From Haemonchus contortus (lineage: Eukaryota; Nematoda; Chromadorea; Rhabditida; Trichostrongylidae), in the NCBI GenBank assembly GCA_000469685.2, contig LS997562.1, positions 25,009,681-25,073,680 of the forward strand: DNA of 64,000 nt, in the 5' to 3' direction. Positions 33,257 through 44,545 of this stretch are shown one piece after another. Position numbers and translations under genes: made by a program. How positions within the stretch are numbered: the stretch's first letter is position 1; the number at the start of each line of letters is the position of its first letter. The notes under the pieces were generated by a model. That model saw only the letters and a list, made by a program, of their open reading frames with translations, searched no databases and was not told the origin of the DNA.

Positions 33257-35915
33257 TTAAGAGACGTCATTTTCTCTAGACACTGTATTTTCTAAGACGC
33301 AAATGAAGAACTTTTCACTTTGGATTGGTTCTGCGAAAGGGGGATCAAGCGATCTCAACCGCATGTTCTTTGACGCTACGCCAGCTAATTCCCGCAAAAA
33401 GGTGCACAGAATTATCTACCTTCTTGATTGACCACCACTTGTGTACGCCACATCAAACCGCGCGTGCTCACTTCACCTGTATCACCTGTATCCGACTTGT
33501 CTTCGCGAACTTCGCCATTCAGGCGAGTCGACTGTGAGCCATCCGTTCCGGTCCTGCGCACGTCGTCTTCATTGTTGGCCATGCATATTCATCACAGGAT
33601 CGGCCCATGTCAATTTAGGCCTTTCCGGCGCTCGCATGTGATCCAGTGGAATATAATCTGTTAGCCGAGAGGTCCATCGGTTATCTTTCCAATGTTCCCC
33701 ATTACCGGCCCATTCTCGGTTACGTTTATACATTTCCTGGGCAACATCAACAAGGCGACTCCGTTTTCGCAACTCTGTGTTTGCAATATGCTCACGAGTG
33801 ACACCTTGCAAATTCTGCGTCCCATTGTTTTTCGCATCACAGCAAATTTCTCTTCGTCTGTCTTCGTGGACGCCCAGCATTCCGCGCCGTACAACAGCGC
33901 GGGTATCACTGTCGAGTGGGGAAGGGGCGCTTTCAGTTTCATCGGGAGGTCTTCGTTTAAATCGTATCGCCTTGTCGAACGCCCTTGCATATATTTATTT
34001 GACACGGATCGTTAGAGAGCTTAATTTCTGTGGTACAGCCACTGTTCAGCTCTTCGAGTAGGTCGACATAGCAATTAACACCATGTCTGCTCATTGCGTT
34101 TAGCATTTTGTTTCGACCGAGTCGAATGCTCTCCTGTAGTCGACAAACGCGATGCATAAGGGGATCCGACTCTCCACCTTTTTTGGCTATCTGACGTACA
34201 GCATGCAAATGGACTAGTGTGGAGTACCCGCTTCGAAATCCCGCAGCTCCTGGCTCTTGGCCATGTTTAGGCTTCCAATTATGCGATTAAGGATTATCCT
34301 GGAAGGTCTTATCTGAAAGTGAAGACTTGAGACAGCAAAGTGATGGGCCTATAATTGTCCAAACTCTCGGGATCGCCTTTTTTCATTATTAGTATCGTTC
34401 TTGATCTCTTTCATACCGTCGGGATCCTCTTCTCGTTGCGGTATCTGCTGAAGCGCTCTGGTAGAGCTTTGAAGAGAGGCAGAGCGCTAATCCACCTGCT
34501 TTCAGGTATTTGGGACGTATATTGTCGCAACTTGGGTCTTCCCCGCCTTAATCTGTTTTACTGCATACTCCACTTCTTCCCACATGACATCTGGAATCGG
34601 TTCATCCGCAGTGATTTGACCGGTCCTTGCGACGACCACCTCTGAGGAGTGCATGTCGTTGAAGAACTCAGTACATATTTCGTTCATCCGTAGGCGGTTA
34701 GTCGTCCTGACACCTCTAATATTCTTGAGAGCAGACGGTATGTGATGCCTAAGGCAAATATACTTTTCCATGGCTTTTAGGCTCACCCTTCTCTCAGCTG
34801 ATTTGCGAATTTTCTTTTGCCTGTGGCCTTCATAGTCGCGTTTAATCTTTTTCCTTACCGCTTCACAGAGTTCATTGCAATCCGCGGTTCGCACTTGTCC
34901 TTCGGCTTTCATCCGTCTCTTCTTAATAATTTGCACTGCTCCTGACAATATATACCCCGTCGCCTTGCTGGTTCTGTTGCTGTGCTCGATGCCTTCACGG
35001 CCTGCGTTATTTTCCCCGCTAGATCTTCGTAGTCAGTACCTATGCTATAACCAGCACTCATCTGTAGGTCTGACGACGCAATCATCGTTGCATACATGTC
35101 GGCGTTGAAAGTACGTAGTATGAGTATTTTTTGCGAGTATAAAACTCGATTTTCTTTCTGACATCGCAGAGGATCACCGAGTAGAAGTCGATGATCGTAA
35201 CCGGTCGCAATCACACTTTCCCCATGACGGAGACGTCAGTGAACGATCTCGGTGTATCGGTAAGCAAATAATCAACCTGTCCTAGAGTTTTCGTGCCAGG
35301 GCTCCTCCATGTCCGAAGACGCTTGACTTTCATCTCGAAGAAAGTGTCCATTATCGAGAATTGGTGTTGTTCTGCAGACTCTATAAGTTTCCTCTGTCAT
35401 TCCTTTCTCCTGCACCGTACTTTCCTGTAAGGAGTTCCGTACCGCCCAATCTCTGGCCGCCGACCGCTGCGTTGAAATCATCCATGTTCAACTCTCGATA
35501 AATCTTTGCATAGTTTTGCAATAATTTGATAAGATTTCATTAAAACCTAATGCCAAGATGGTAAACAAGTTCTTATCAACTTACGTTTCGGCAATATCGC
35601 CTTCCTCAGAGTTGGAAACCTAAGGATAATTGCTATCCATTCCTCATTCAACACTTTAGCTTCAAAAACCGGTTCTCTAGACCTAATGTTTCCAAATGGG
35701 CATGATAACCCTTAAAACGTTTAACCCACCTACAACGACAACCGGAACAACCGGTCGTATGGACGACCGCCGCTAAACTGACCCATAGGGACTTGGGGTA
35801 GCTTTAGATGATATGCCCTATCCCTCCCGCCGTGATACCAGAGGCATATAAAACCCAGGGAGGTCAGAGAAAGGCGCGAGTTCACTAGCTACGGCTAGGC
35901 ACTCGTCCTTCCTAT

Positions 35916-36191
35916 TCATTTTTGGAGACCTAGTCTTGATGAAAAATGCTTCAAGTGTTTTCCGCGTCGAAATGAGGGGTTCTCGTAATAGAATCCTGAC
36001 TGTAATTCCGTATACAGCACCTTTATGGACTCTACTCGGTGTGCACCTAAGGGGGTCTCCAACCTTGCTCGATTTAAACCCTCCAGATGTTCCTTGACCC
36101 TAACGCACAGAGGTCGCCCAGTCTCCCCTATATATTCTTCCTCGCATAGATTGCATGTGATCAGGTAGATCATATGCACCAGGCGTATCAA
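35916..36191 (-). pseudogene. GIY-YIG endonuclease C-terminus of a Penelope-like element (left arm)
   Basis: The reading frame gives MIYLITCNLCEEEYIGETG, then RPLCVRVKEHLEGL, with the GIY-YIG signature (IYLI..EYIGETG), the conserved Arg in the following helix and a Cys pair before YIGETG. The reverse transcriptase that should precede it is missing, so this is a 5'-truncated copy. The frame closes at GLQK near 35916. Protein identity with the right arm is essentially complete. Confidence 0.8.
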
Positions 36192-36285
36192 TCAATCAAT
36201 CTATCTATCATATCACCAGGCGTGATCAGGTAGATCATATGCACCAGGCGTATCAATCAATCTATCTATCTATCATATCTCCAGG

Positions 36286-36544
36286 CGTGATCTACCTGAT
36301 CACATGCAATCTATGCGAGGAAGAATATATAGGGGAGACTGGGCGACCTCTGTGCGTTAGGGTCAAGGAACATCTGGAGGGTTTAAATCGAGCAAGGTTG
36401 GAGACCCCCTTAGGTGCACACCGAGTAGAGTCCATAAAGGTGCTGTATACGGAATTACAGTCAGGATTCTATTACGAGAACCCCTCATTTCGACGCGGAA
36501 AACACTTGAAGCATTTTTCATCAAGACTAGGTCTCCAAAAATGA
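36286..36544 (+). pseudogene. GIY-YIG endonuclease C-terminus of a Penelope-like element (right arm)
   Basis: This is a mirror copy of the left-arm frame: VIYLITCNLCEEEYIGETG, then RPLCVRVKEHLEGL, ending FSSRLGLQK and a stop. Both arms keep open frames, so the pair is recent relative to the RTE element it interrupts. No reverse transcriptase is attached. Confidence 0.8.
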
Positions 36545-37539
36545 ATAGGAAGGACGAGTGCCTAGCCGTAGCTAGTGAACTCGCGCCTTTCTCTGACCTC
36601 TGTGGGTTTTATATGCCTCTGGTATCACGGCGGGAGGGATAGGGCATATCATCTAAAGCTACCCCAAGTCCCTATGGGTCAGTTTAGCGGCGGTCGTCCA
36701 TACGACCGGTTGTTGCGGTTGTTGTTGGAGGTGGATTAAACGTTTTAAGGGTTATCATGCCATTTGGAAACATTAGGTCTAGAGAACCGGATTTTGAAGC
36801 TAAAGTGTTGAATGAGGAATGGATAGCAAATATCTTTAGGTTTCCAACTCTGAGGAAGGCGATAACGCCGAAACGTAAGTTGATAAGAACTTGTTTACCA
36901 TATTGGCATTAGGTTTTAATAAAATCTTATCAAATTATTGCGGTGAAATCGCGTTGAACAATAGTACACGTCGATATGAGTTTCAAAGCCCTCTCCATTT
37001 CCTCGTAGAAGCGCTCAATCGTCCTCTGCTGAAGCAGAGGGCACGTATACCTGCTTAATTTTGAGCGTTCTCTTCTATAACTTTTGCAACTTGATTTTCG
37101 AAACCGCATTTCGTGGGGACTGGATATCGCAGGAAATAACGTACGGGACGATCTTTGCTCCTATGATGAAACCAACTCCACCTGTTCTGGACACGTTATC
37201 AGCTCCTTCTTCCAGCAGAATTTCTTCACCGCTTCTTCACTTCGATGGAACTGCGCGTGCTCTCCTAGTTTCGTAAACGCCGACGATGTCCTGTTTCGTA
37301 GCTCAATTACTCCAGGAACCTTTCGAATCCGACATACAAAAGCATGTTTGCAATCGTCCGTGTTGGCTACATTGTCTGCTGAACTCCTTCTCGAGGCTAA
37401 ACGCCCTGGTTTTCCAGACAGGTGGATCGTCAAGATGGTTGATAAACCTCTTCCTATTCCAACGGTTAAGCGGAAAAATGTTGAATGCCATACCTTTGAC
37501 AAGGACGATCAATTGTTGAAATTAATCAATTCGAATAAG

Positions 37540-39750
37540 TAATTTCTTGAATATGTCAAAATTATCCCAGCTGCGCTCAAGGACACTAGAGATCAGTTGT
37601 TGGAGGTGAATGAATGGTCTAGTAATTATCGGATGAGAACGAAAAACTCTAGAAGGAGAACGTTGAGCTTAAGAAGCTCCTAGAAAGTAGAGAATCACAA
37701 TCAAACTTTACGACACTTCCTCCGACCTCTTTTCCTCGTAATTTCGACTCGCAACCTGTCGAGAGCGAATTAGAAAGATATAGTTCCATCATTATTCCGA
37801 GAATTCCTGAGTTTTCTTCCACATCATCGGCTGATAGGGCTTATCGTGATTCAAAGGCAGTTAATTCGATACTCAACAATCTTATGCATCCCCGTCACTG
37901 TATATCGCCTTGATAAACATGATAATACTAGTTCACGACTTGTAAAGGTAGTTCTACCCACTTGTAAGCTCCAAAATATTGTTCTTCAGCGTGGTTCTCG
38001 GTCGCGTTCGTTTTTCCATGAAGGGATTTTCATCCGTCCCTATTTCATTCAAGAAGAAAGAATACGTATCCGCGGAGCGCGCTTGGCCAACTTGAACATG
38101 AATAAGTCTGCTCACCTCTCTAAGCATGTTGACGAGCTTACTCAGATAGATTCTCATGGTTCAATACCCAGTGGTGATATCTCGGTAAAGGTATAAAATG
38201 TCTTCGGAAGTTTAGGATTTTCCTGGTTGAAACGTGGTTGAAATCTAAGCATGATAATATCTCGCTATTGAGTATTGCTGCTTCACATCATACTTTCAGA
38301 AGTGGTAGAAAATTTATGAAGGGAGGTGGGGTCGCCATACTAGTAAAACCTCAGCATTCTACGACTGTTGTTCTGAGCGAATCTATTCAAGACTCGTATG
38401 GAATTCTGCTTTGTGACATATCTTTATACTTTGAGGAAATAAGATTAATTGCTGTTCACAGAGCAACTAGATGCTCCTTTTTTAAAGTAATCAGCTTCTT
38501 AGGGCCCTTACCAGGGAGGGGTAGTCTACTTAATGTGGGACTTTGAATGAAGACCCAGATAAATCGATTGACTTTTGAGTGCTGTTTAAGAAAATGGAAA
38601 TCAAAACTGCAAAATCCTTAAAAAGTTATGAGGGCTCGAATTTCGCTTGACAGTAGTATTAATTGGATATGCGAACTCGTCGCTTTACTATCAAGCGCTC
38701 ACGTGGCCTAGTGGTAGTGGTCTCGCTTCATTGCCATAAAATGGGGTTTGCTCTCCGACATCGACGGCATTTTTGCAGGTGTTCTTTCATTTCGTTACAG
38801 GCTCTCTAACACATTTCTGACGTTTCTTTGAGTGAAGGTCTTATTTCTGCTTTTATTTTCTCTCATCGCCCCTATCCAAGGAAAGTGGTTCTGCACATTA
38901 ATTGTATGACTCTTTTTTGTTTTAAACTTCAAGGAACATTCGACAGAAAGATACTAGAGTATAAGGATGTATAAGGTGCCTGCAAAAGACGTCTTGAGCC
39001 GATTGACTGTTTTGTCACCGGATGTAGAGAATCAACATGTATAAGACGTGCAGTTTGTGAGAAACATATGTGCTTCACGCGTTTTTAAAAAGTTTTTTTT
39101 CCATCAATGTTGAGTTTTTGCAGGCATCTCACACATCTTTAGTACCTTTCTGTTGAATGAGACCACTAGCAATAGGCCACGTGGGCGCTTGATAGTGAAG
39201 CGACGAGTTCGCATATCCAATTAATACTACTGTCAAGCAAAATTCGAGCCCTCATAACTTTTTAAGGAAAACCATTTTGCAGTTTTAATTTCCATTTTCG
39301 TAAACAGCATTCAAAACTCTATCGATTTATCTGGGTCCTCATTCAAAGTCCCACATTAAGTGGACTACCCCTTCTTGTTTAGTGATCTATATTCTTCCAA
39401 TAAACCCTGTGTTATTGCTGGAGACTTCAATCCGCAAATTAACTGGTTTACTAGAGTTAAAAGCAATGATAGCCTAGGAAATGATTACACGGAATGCTTT
39501 GCCGCTCAGTTTTACTCAATTTATCCCATTCCTGACTAGATTTGATTCATTTCTCGATTTATTACTATGCATAATTCGTAATCACACTCACTCTCTAAGG
39601 TCTCTCCCATTAGAAGCAGTGATCACTCTAGTATGAAGTTTTTCTTATCACTTTCTAAACATTCCCCTGTACATAGGTGGTGTAGAGATGAACCTAATCA
39701 TGGAAGAACTTATGGATGGACCACTAAAAACCTTCCTCTGCGCTGTGACA
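37540..39750 (+). mobile_element. Non-LTR retrotransposon (ORF1 and AP-endonuclease part), decayed
   Basis: An ORF1-type protein piece at about 37.84-38.20 kb reads SRLVKVVLPTCKLQNIVLQR, then FFHEGIFIRPYF and RIRGARLANLNMNKS. It is followed by the start of an AP-type endonuclease (TFRSGRKFMKGGGVAILVKP at 38.3 kb), the 854-base MITE, then PCVIAGDFNPQINW at 39.41 kb and a SSDHSS-like histidine segment at 39.62 kb. The reverse transcriptase is absent. ORF1 style suggests a CR1- or L1-related nematode LINE; the clade is not certain. Confidence 0.7.
38518..39371. mobile_element. MITE with terminal inverted repeats of about 210 bases
   Basis: The ends are GGGGTAGTCTACTTAATGTG and its inverted partner ending CACATTAAGTGGACTACCCC. 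The arms mirror each other to the TATCAAGCGC..CACGTGGCC segment. The element lies in the endonuclease frame of the surrounding LINE. The arm includes a tRNA A-box-like GTGGCCTAGTGGTAGTGG. Target duplication is not clear. Confidence 0.8.
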
Positions 39751-39759
39751 TGATGTGTT

Positions 39760-40265
39760 AGCGGAGAGCAAAAAGATTCTCAGGACAAGCTGCAGAAATA
39801 GCAGAAAGTGCTTGCGGGTCTCCGGCTACTCGAAGAAGACCTCTTCCTCAGCTCCGATTAGTGCACGGAGTCAATCGTCAACGGTCTCTGGGATGCCATC
39901 GGAAGGGTTCAGAAATTCCGATACCTGAGGAGTGATCTAGCCGCTGATGATAGCATAGACCACGCCATTAAAGCATGAATAAACGCGGCATGGATGCAGT
40001 GGAGGGAGTCCATCGGCTTCCTCTGCGACCGCCGGTGCTCCAAGACGCTAAAAGAAAGGTGTATCGGACAGTGGTCAGTACAGGACTTGGAAGGCAGCTC
40101 CACTCCGCTGAATAATAATGCTCAGATGGGCTTGCGGTTGGACACGGCTGGATCGGATCCGAAGTGAGGGCGGCTATGCAAGCAGCCCCAGTAGAACTGA
40201 AGATGAGAAAGCAGCGCTCGCAATGGTTCAAGCATGTATTAGGAGGACCACAGAATCATCCAATT
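39760..40265 (+). mobile_element. RTE-type LINE 3' fragment
   Basis: Frames encode the C-terminal tail of an RTE-type reverse transcriptase: KFRYLRSDLAADDSIDHAI, AAWMQWRESIGFLCDRRCS, then shifted frames corresponding to LRWACGWTRLDRIRSE and a final QRSQWFKHVL-type segment. Stops and shifts break it. Only the 3' end is present. Confidence 0.7.
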
Positions 40266-40897
40266 GAGGAGACCATGGAGTTCGAAGCGCAGGGTGAGCT
40301 ACTACGGAGAGCATCTAATTTTCCATAAGCGCTCAGCCAACCTACAACCATTGACATTGAAAGCTTCCGCTCCTTTTATGGCTACTAATATATTCATGAC
40401 AAAACGATGTAATAACCCCTCCAACAATTTGAGGCAGCCATATCTACACCATTCAAAGGGAATTCATACTTCAGAGAGCGCTTCAATACAACTCAATGAT
40501 GGTTTGTTTCTGTTCAGTATTTCTAAAACATCAAAAATCTTTGTCCATGAGGTAAATCTTCAAATCTACATATAGCAAATAGAGAATAAGAAGATAGTAC
40601 GTTGAGTGTAAGTGTAAAACTCTCCATATAAATTGAAGCAATCAACAAAAATGTAAAATATACAAGCTTTGAGAAAAAAAGGGAACAGGTCAAGCTGTAA
40701 AAGCGAATTTCAACTTATTTTGTCACTTTACATTAATTTGATGGTTCGATTTGAAATAATGATTCCACAGGAATTTTGTGGGACCGTTCAAAGGCAACAG
40801 CAAATCAAGCCATAGGTTTCCGTTTCTTTCTATTCGCATATTCCGAAGAAACCACACCGTGACTAGAATACGTCTTTGAAAAAATAGCTGTGGTAAC

Positions 40898-43800
40898 TCA
40901 AAAATGATTATTAAAGACCAAATATACAGACTGAATAATTACCTTCAGTCTCGCGTTGGCGACCAGTAGCGTGTCATGAGTGAAATAAAAAGCAAAAATT
41001 AGTGCAGAAAATATTACCACTCGTGTGAACAGATTCTGTAAACAAAACAGAGCAATCATCGAGTTAGAGACTATAACGAATATGCCGAAGCACTTGAAGT
41101 TGTTGGGTAGGACGACTTCCGCTCTAGTGATTGGTATTTCAAATGATTTCCTGACGAAAAAAAAAACGCTTTTTTTAAAGGGTAGTTCTTCTAAGACGCA
41201 GAGAAGCACTTGAACACTTGCTGTGACCACTATGGCCACCGAGCTAAGCCATTTATGTCTCCAGGGCATGTTTATGACGTTGAGAATAGAAAACGGCAAT
41301 ATGTATGTTTTTCTATTACTATTATCTGTTTTTCTATTCTATTGTTGTTGGGTAAACAAATGAAAGCAGAGGTGGTATATTGATTTGCCGATATCCGTGA
41401 AATATAAAAAATCTGGTTCTAACTCATTGCGTGAAATAATATAAAATTCCAGCAAGTTTCTTGAAGTATACTACATAGACACTAAAAATCACTTTCTGCT
41501 TTACCTTTCTTGAGCTTCTATAGTTCATAAGAGTTCCAAAGAGTGCTCCTTGAGATGTCTTGAGCTGTCCAGTTTCCAGCGACCTGTAAAAAATCAAATA
41601 AAAATCGAAACAACCAGTATGCATCCAATCAAGCTGTTTGAAAACGAAGATCGGGGTACCGGGTATTGACCGGAGGTCAAGACGCATGAGAAGTTTTATT
41701 ATAGTGACGATGCGATTACACACCTCGACGTCAGGAAATGAAAGCAGCATCAGCCCTTATCTGTACCAACTTCATATGTACCTGTGCCAAAGCCAGTATT
41801 CCAGCTTCTCACCGCATAGGGCCACATACAAGTTGGCGATAACAGACTTCTAAGAATTCTCATGTATATTAACCCGAGTATGAGATCTTCCAATGGCAAA
41901 CCGACAACTTTATCTGGCTTCACAGCTGCCAGCTTGTTGGCGGATGCCGTGAAAAAAGCCCCATTCCGGCTAGATTTACGATATTTTTATGCATTAAGTT
42001 GAAGCAATTACATTAGATAGCCGAAAAAAAATTTTAGACAGCCTTCTATGCAACTTTCTTCCAATACTTCAGGCAGCTAGAAGAAAAGCTATGAAATTCA
42101 ACCGAAAATCACGATAATTTTATACCTTGATGCCATTAGGTATTTGTCACGTAACCACGCCTATTTTTATCTACACTTCCTTTTTGAATCTGTTTACTTC
42201 GTCAAGTCGAAAACAACAGGAATAACAAGAACAAGAAACTTTCTAGCACAGAATTCTTTTCGAGTTACACGAATTCAAGATTCAGACAGATACAGTAATT
42301 CACTCGACATGTACAAAAACTATAGGTAGTACAACGAAAACAAGAGGTTAGTGCAACAGTGCAATTTCATGCGAGAAGTTCATACCAGGAACCAAGCTTT
42401 AACGAGATACATCAAAATGCTTCAGGGCAACAAATACAAACCTATATAAAAAACCTGCAAAAATGGTGAGAAAGGCCTCTATCTGTTCTGGAGTAGCCTG
42501 GCATATGTCCATAGGATGAGTTTGTGTATCTGTGTCCTTTACTGCCGGCTTCTAAACAGTTGAGTGAGTGGGATAGCATTTTTGGATAGAACTTTTGACA
42601 TAGATAGGGTTAAGAACATCTTATATTTGGCTAGCAGTAAACGAGAAGAACATCAAAATGAGTTTACGGTCATTGCTGGCCCTTAACTTCAGTTGTAAGT
42701 TGAATGACTGAACTTTTCAAAAATAATTTGAATGCCAAAGATTAAGGAAGTAAATAAATTCGCAAAATACAATGTGGCAATTTTTTGCGTTACCTCACAG
42801 AATGCATAAGGATTAGGCGATGATCATGAGGATACGCATCCACTGAGTAACCCTGTGAAGAGCGCGAAAACATCTGCAAAGTGTAATGTAATGAAAGTCC
42901 TATTATAAAAGTCACACGAACTGGTGCATTTCGTTTCTCTGAGACTCTGTAGCAAAGACAATATAGCCTTTCTTTCGGTGATGACTGAGGACTTTTACTA
43001 AATACAAAATTAAAAAGCTACATGAATGGTTGAATGGTTACTGAGCAACAAAGAGAGAGTTTTTTTTTTCAGAAGATTACCATTACAGACGATTGAGAGA
43101 GACTGGACTGACTTAGCTTGAGGTACTCTAGATAAAAGATAAAGGATAAAGTTTTTGGCGTTAATCAATCCCGTCTGAGGGATGCGCCCCCGCACTCGAC
43201 TTCCATTCAGAATCGTAGTGGCGTAATGAGTGCGTATGTGGCCTATACAGTGACTTGCGGTGGCCAGCCGATGTACAAGTCAGTGCTTTTATCCTCCCAG
43301 ACGAGTCTGGTACCAATTCACCGACCCCGGAGGGATCAAAGGCTTAGTTGGCCTAGGCGGGCATCGATCCAGGATTCGAACCCCTGACCGTGCGTGTGGT
43401 ATAGTGCGTCACTTGCCACTACACCACCTCCGCCCCTGCTCATTACGCCACTACGATTCTCACTCTAGATAATTTCTCTTATTTCCTTTCACTTCAATTT
43501 TATTCATGTGCAAATACGACGTCCACTGTGTGTAATGGCGACGATGTAATTTTCTGGATTGTCTGTGTTTCGTATTTCTGTATAGTTTCCCTACCTAGTT
43601 TGGCGCATCTTGTATGCAAAATAAATAAATAAATAAATAAATAAATGATTGCTGCTGCCAGATGAAAACTGCGTTTGGGAGCCGTTTGGACTCTTTAAGG
43701 AAAGTGTTTGAATAAGAGTTAAGCAAACAATAAAATCTCACAACATACCGCAGGACTTTCGCGGACTTCGATAAACTCAGAAATTGCAAGACAGAACGTT

Positions 43801-44051
43801 ATTCTATCCGCCACTTCTGCTAGACGTATTCGAAACTTCGCTACTTGAGAAGGAGTTATATTCATAGAAAACACCACAGCCGCTTTACGATAGCTGTAAG
43901 CTGAATTTTGAGGGGCAAATAAATCAGGAGTAATATAATAGTTAATGTGCTTGGAATATTCAACTGAACCCGATTGTGCTAAGATCAGGTAGCTCTCCGC
44001 ACCGTAACCAATACGTTTCTTTATCATTCTTGCCAAAACGTTTTTGGTCAT
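40898..44051 (-). CDS. Possible multi-exon gene or gene remnant, unrecognised
   Basis: Candidate minus-strand exons: 43756-44051 (KFRIRLAEVADRITFCLAIS, donor GTATGT); 42794-42873 (acceptor CTTTGCAG, YSVDAYPHDHRLILMHSV, donor GTAACG); about 42457-42555 (PMDICQATPEQIEAFLTIF); about 41785-41930 (KPDKVVGLPLEDLILGLIYM); and about 40937-41275, which is hydrophobic with possible membrane spans (FGIFVIVSNSMIALFCLQ) and a GTAATT donor. Some junctions fit in phase but no full chain does, and SINE copy C interrupts the longest intron. I recognise no family. It may be an intact gene I cannot join or a decayed one. Confidence 0.35.
43150..43437 (-). repeat. tRNA-derived SINE, copy C (most complete)
   Basis: On the minus strand it begins GGGGCGGAGGTGGTGTAGTG (A box TGGTGTAGTGG), has a perfect B box GGTTCGAATCC and a body of about 200 bases, and ends in AAACTTTATCCTTTATC. 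A 23-base inverted piece of its own body (GCTCATTACGCCACTACGATT) is attached just beyond the head at 43438-43460, an unusual rearrangement. Confidence 0.85.
43617..43647. repeat. (AAAT)n microsatellite
   Basis: About seven AAAT units followed by GCTGCTGCCAGATG, echoing the (TTTA)n and GGCTGCCAGATGG association at 3254-3305. Probably the worn tail of a retroposon family. Confidence 0.7.
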
Positions 44052-44415
44052 ACGAAACGCATTTCAGTACGGCAATGCAAGTGAAATTGCATAACAACAA
44101 TTCATTTTCTAACACTAGGGCTCTTGAATCTTCTACTTTATTGTTGTGGAATGGATTTCTTCCCACACCATTTTTACAAATACAAAGCCATGATATTCCA
44201 GCACTACAGCCAGCACATGGATCACTCAGGGAAGGATTTCACTGTAAATTTTATCCTTCTACTACATATTATACTTATCCACACTCCATTTCATTATGCT
44301 CTTTTGTGCTCTCACATTAACGTGCTTTCGTGGATGTGCGTGTCTGCATAGGGCAGCAAATATTTGCAACCACAAGCCGGAAAAAACTTCTTTTTGGAAA
44401 ACCATTTTTCTCCAT

Positions 44416-44545
44416 TTCTGCAGCGATCCCCACGACTTTTTCATGAGATAATGAGCTTCAAAAGTTCTCACAATTTTTTTCATGAGATTACGATCTTCAA
44501 AAGTCCCCACGACTTTTTCATGAGATGCTTCAAAAGTCTCATACA
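44416..44545. repeat. Three-copy tandem repeat, units of 30-39 bases
   Basis: Units of the form CACGACTTTTTCATGAGAT followed by CTTCAAAAGT repeat three times with small changes. The minus-strand frame over it reads TFEDRNLMKK-type repeats but has no other sign of being a gene. Confidence 0.75.

Larger units (their letters stand above)
35518..36941. mobile_element. Penelope-like element: inverted pair of 3' ends
   Basis: Two arms of about 660 bases (35518-36175 and 36286-36941) are nearly identical reverse complements around a 110-base spacer rich in ATCAATCAATC and ATCTATCT. Each arm encodes a GIY-YIG endonuclease C-terminus and ends with a UTR containing GGCGAT..GCCGAAACG. The insert splits the RTE element at its DFN motif; the LINE sequence around GATTTCA is duplicated on both sides, a likely target duplication of about 17-20 bases. 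Penelope-like elements are known for inverted and tandem terminal structures. Confidence 0.85.
33300..37510 (-). mobile_element. RTE-type LINE, decayed and interrupted
   Basis: On the minus strand the endonuclease begins near 37.4 kb (frames reading GGVGFIIGAKIVPYVISC) and is interrupted at DFN by the Penelope-like insert at 35518-36941. It resumes at 35.48 kb with DFN-AAVGGQRLGG, MDTFFEMKVKRL and MATGYDHRLLLGD-like segments. The reverse transcriptase follows (VRQGDT near 33.97 kb) and then the C-terminal tail (LLYGAECW, a W..R..DY..DHM segment to about 33.57 kb). Stops and frameshifts are frequent, so it is dead. The 3' end abuts the TTAA MITE. Confidence 0.8.

Noticed and set aside
43150..43437. 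Functional tRNA gene at the SINE copy C head
   Set aside because: A and B boxes are present, but the acceptor and anticodon arms do not form a tRNA and the sequence runs into the SINE body.
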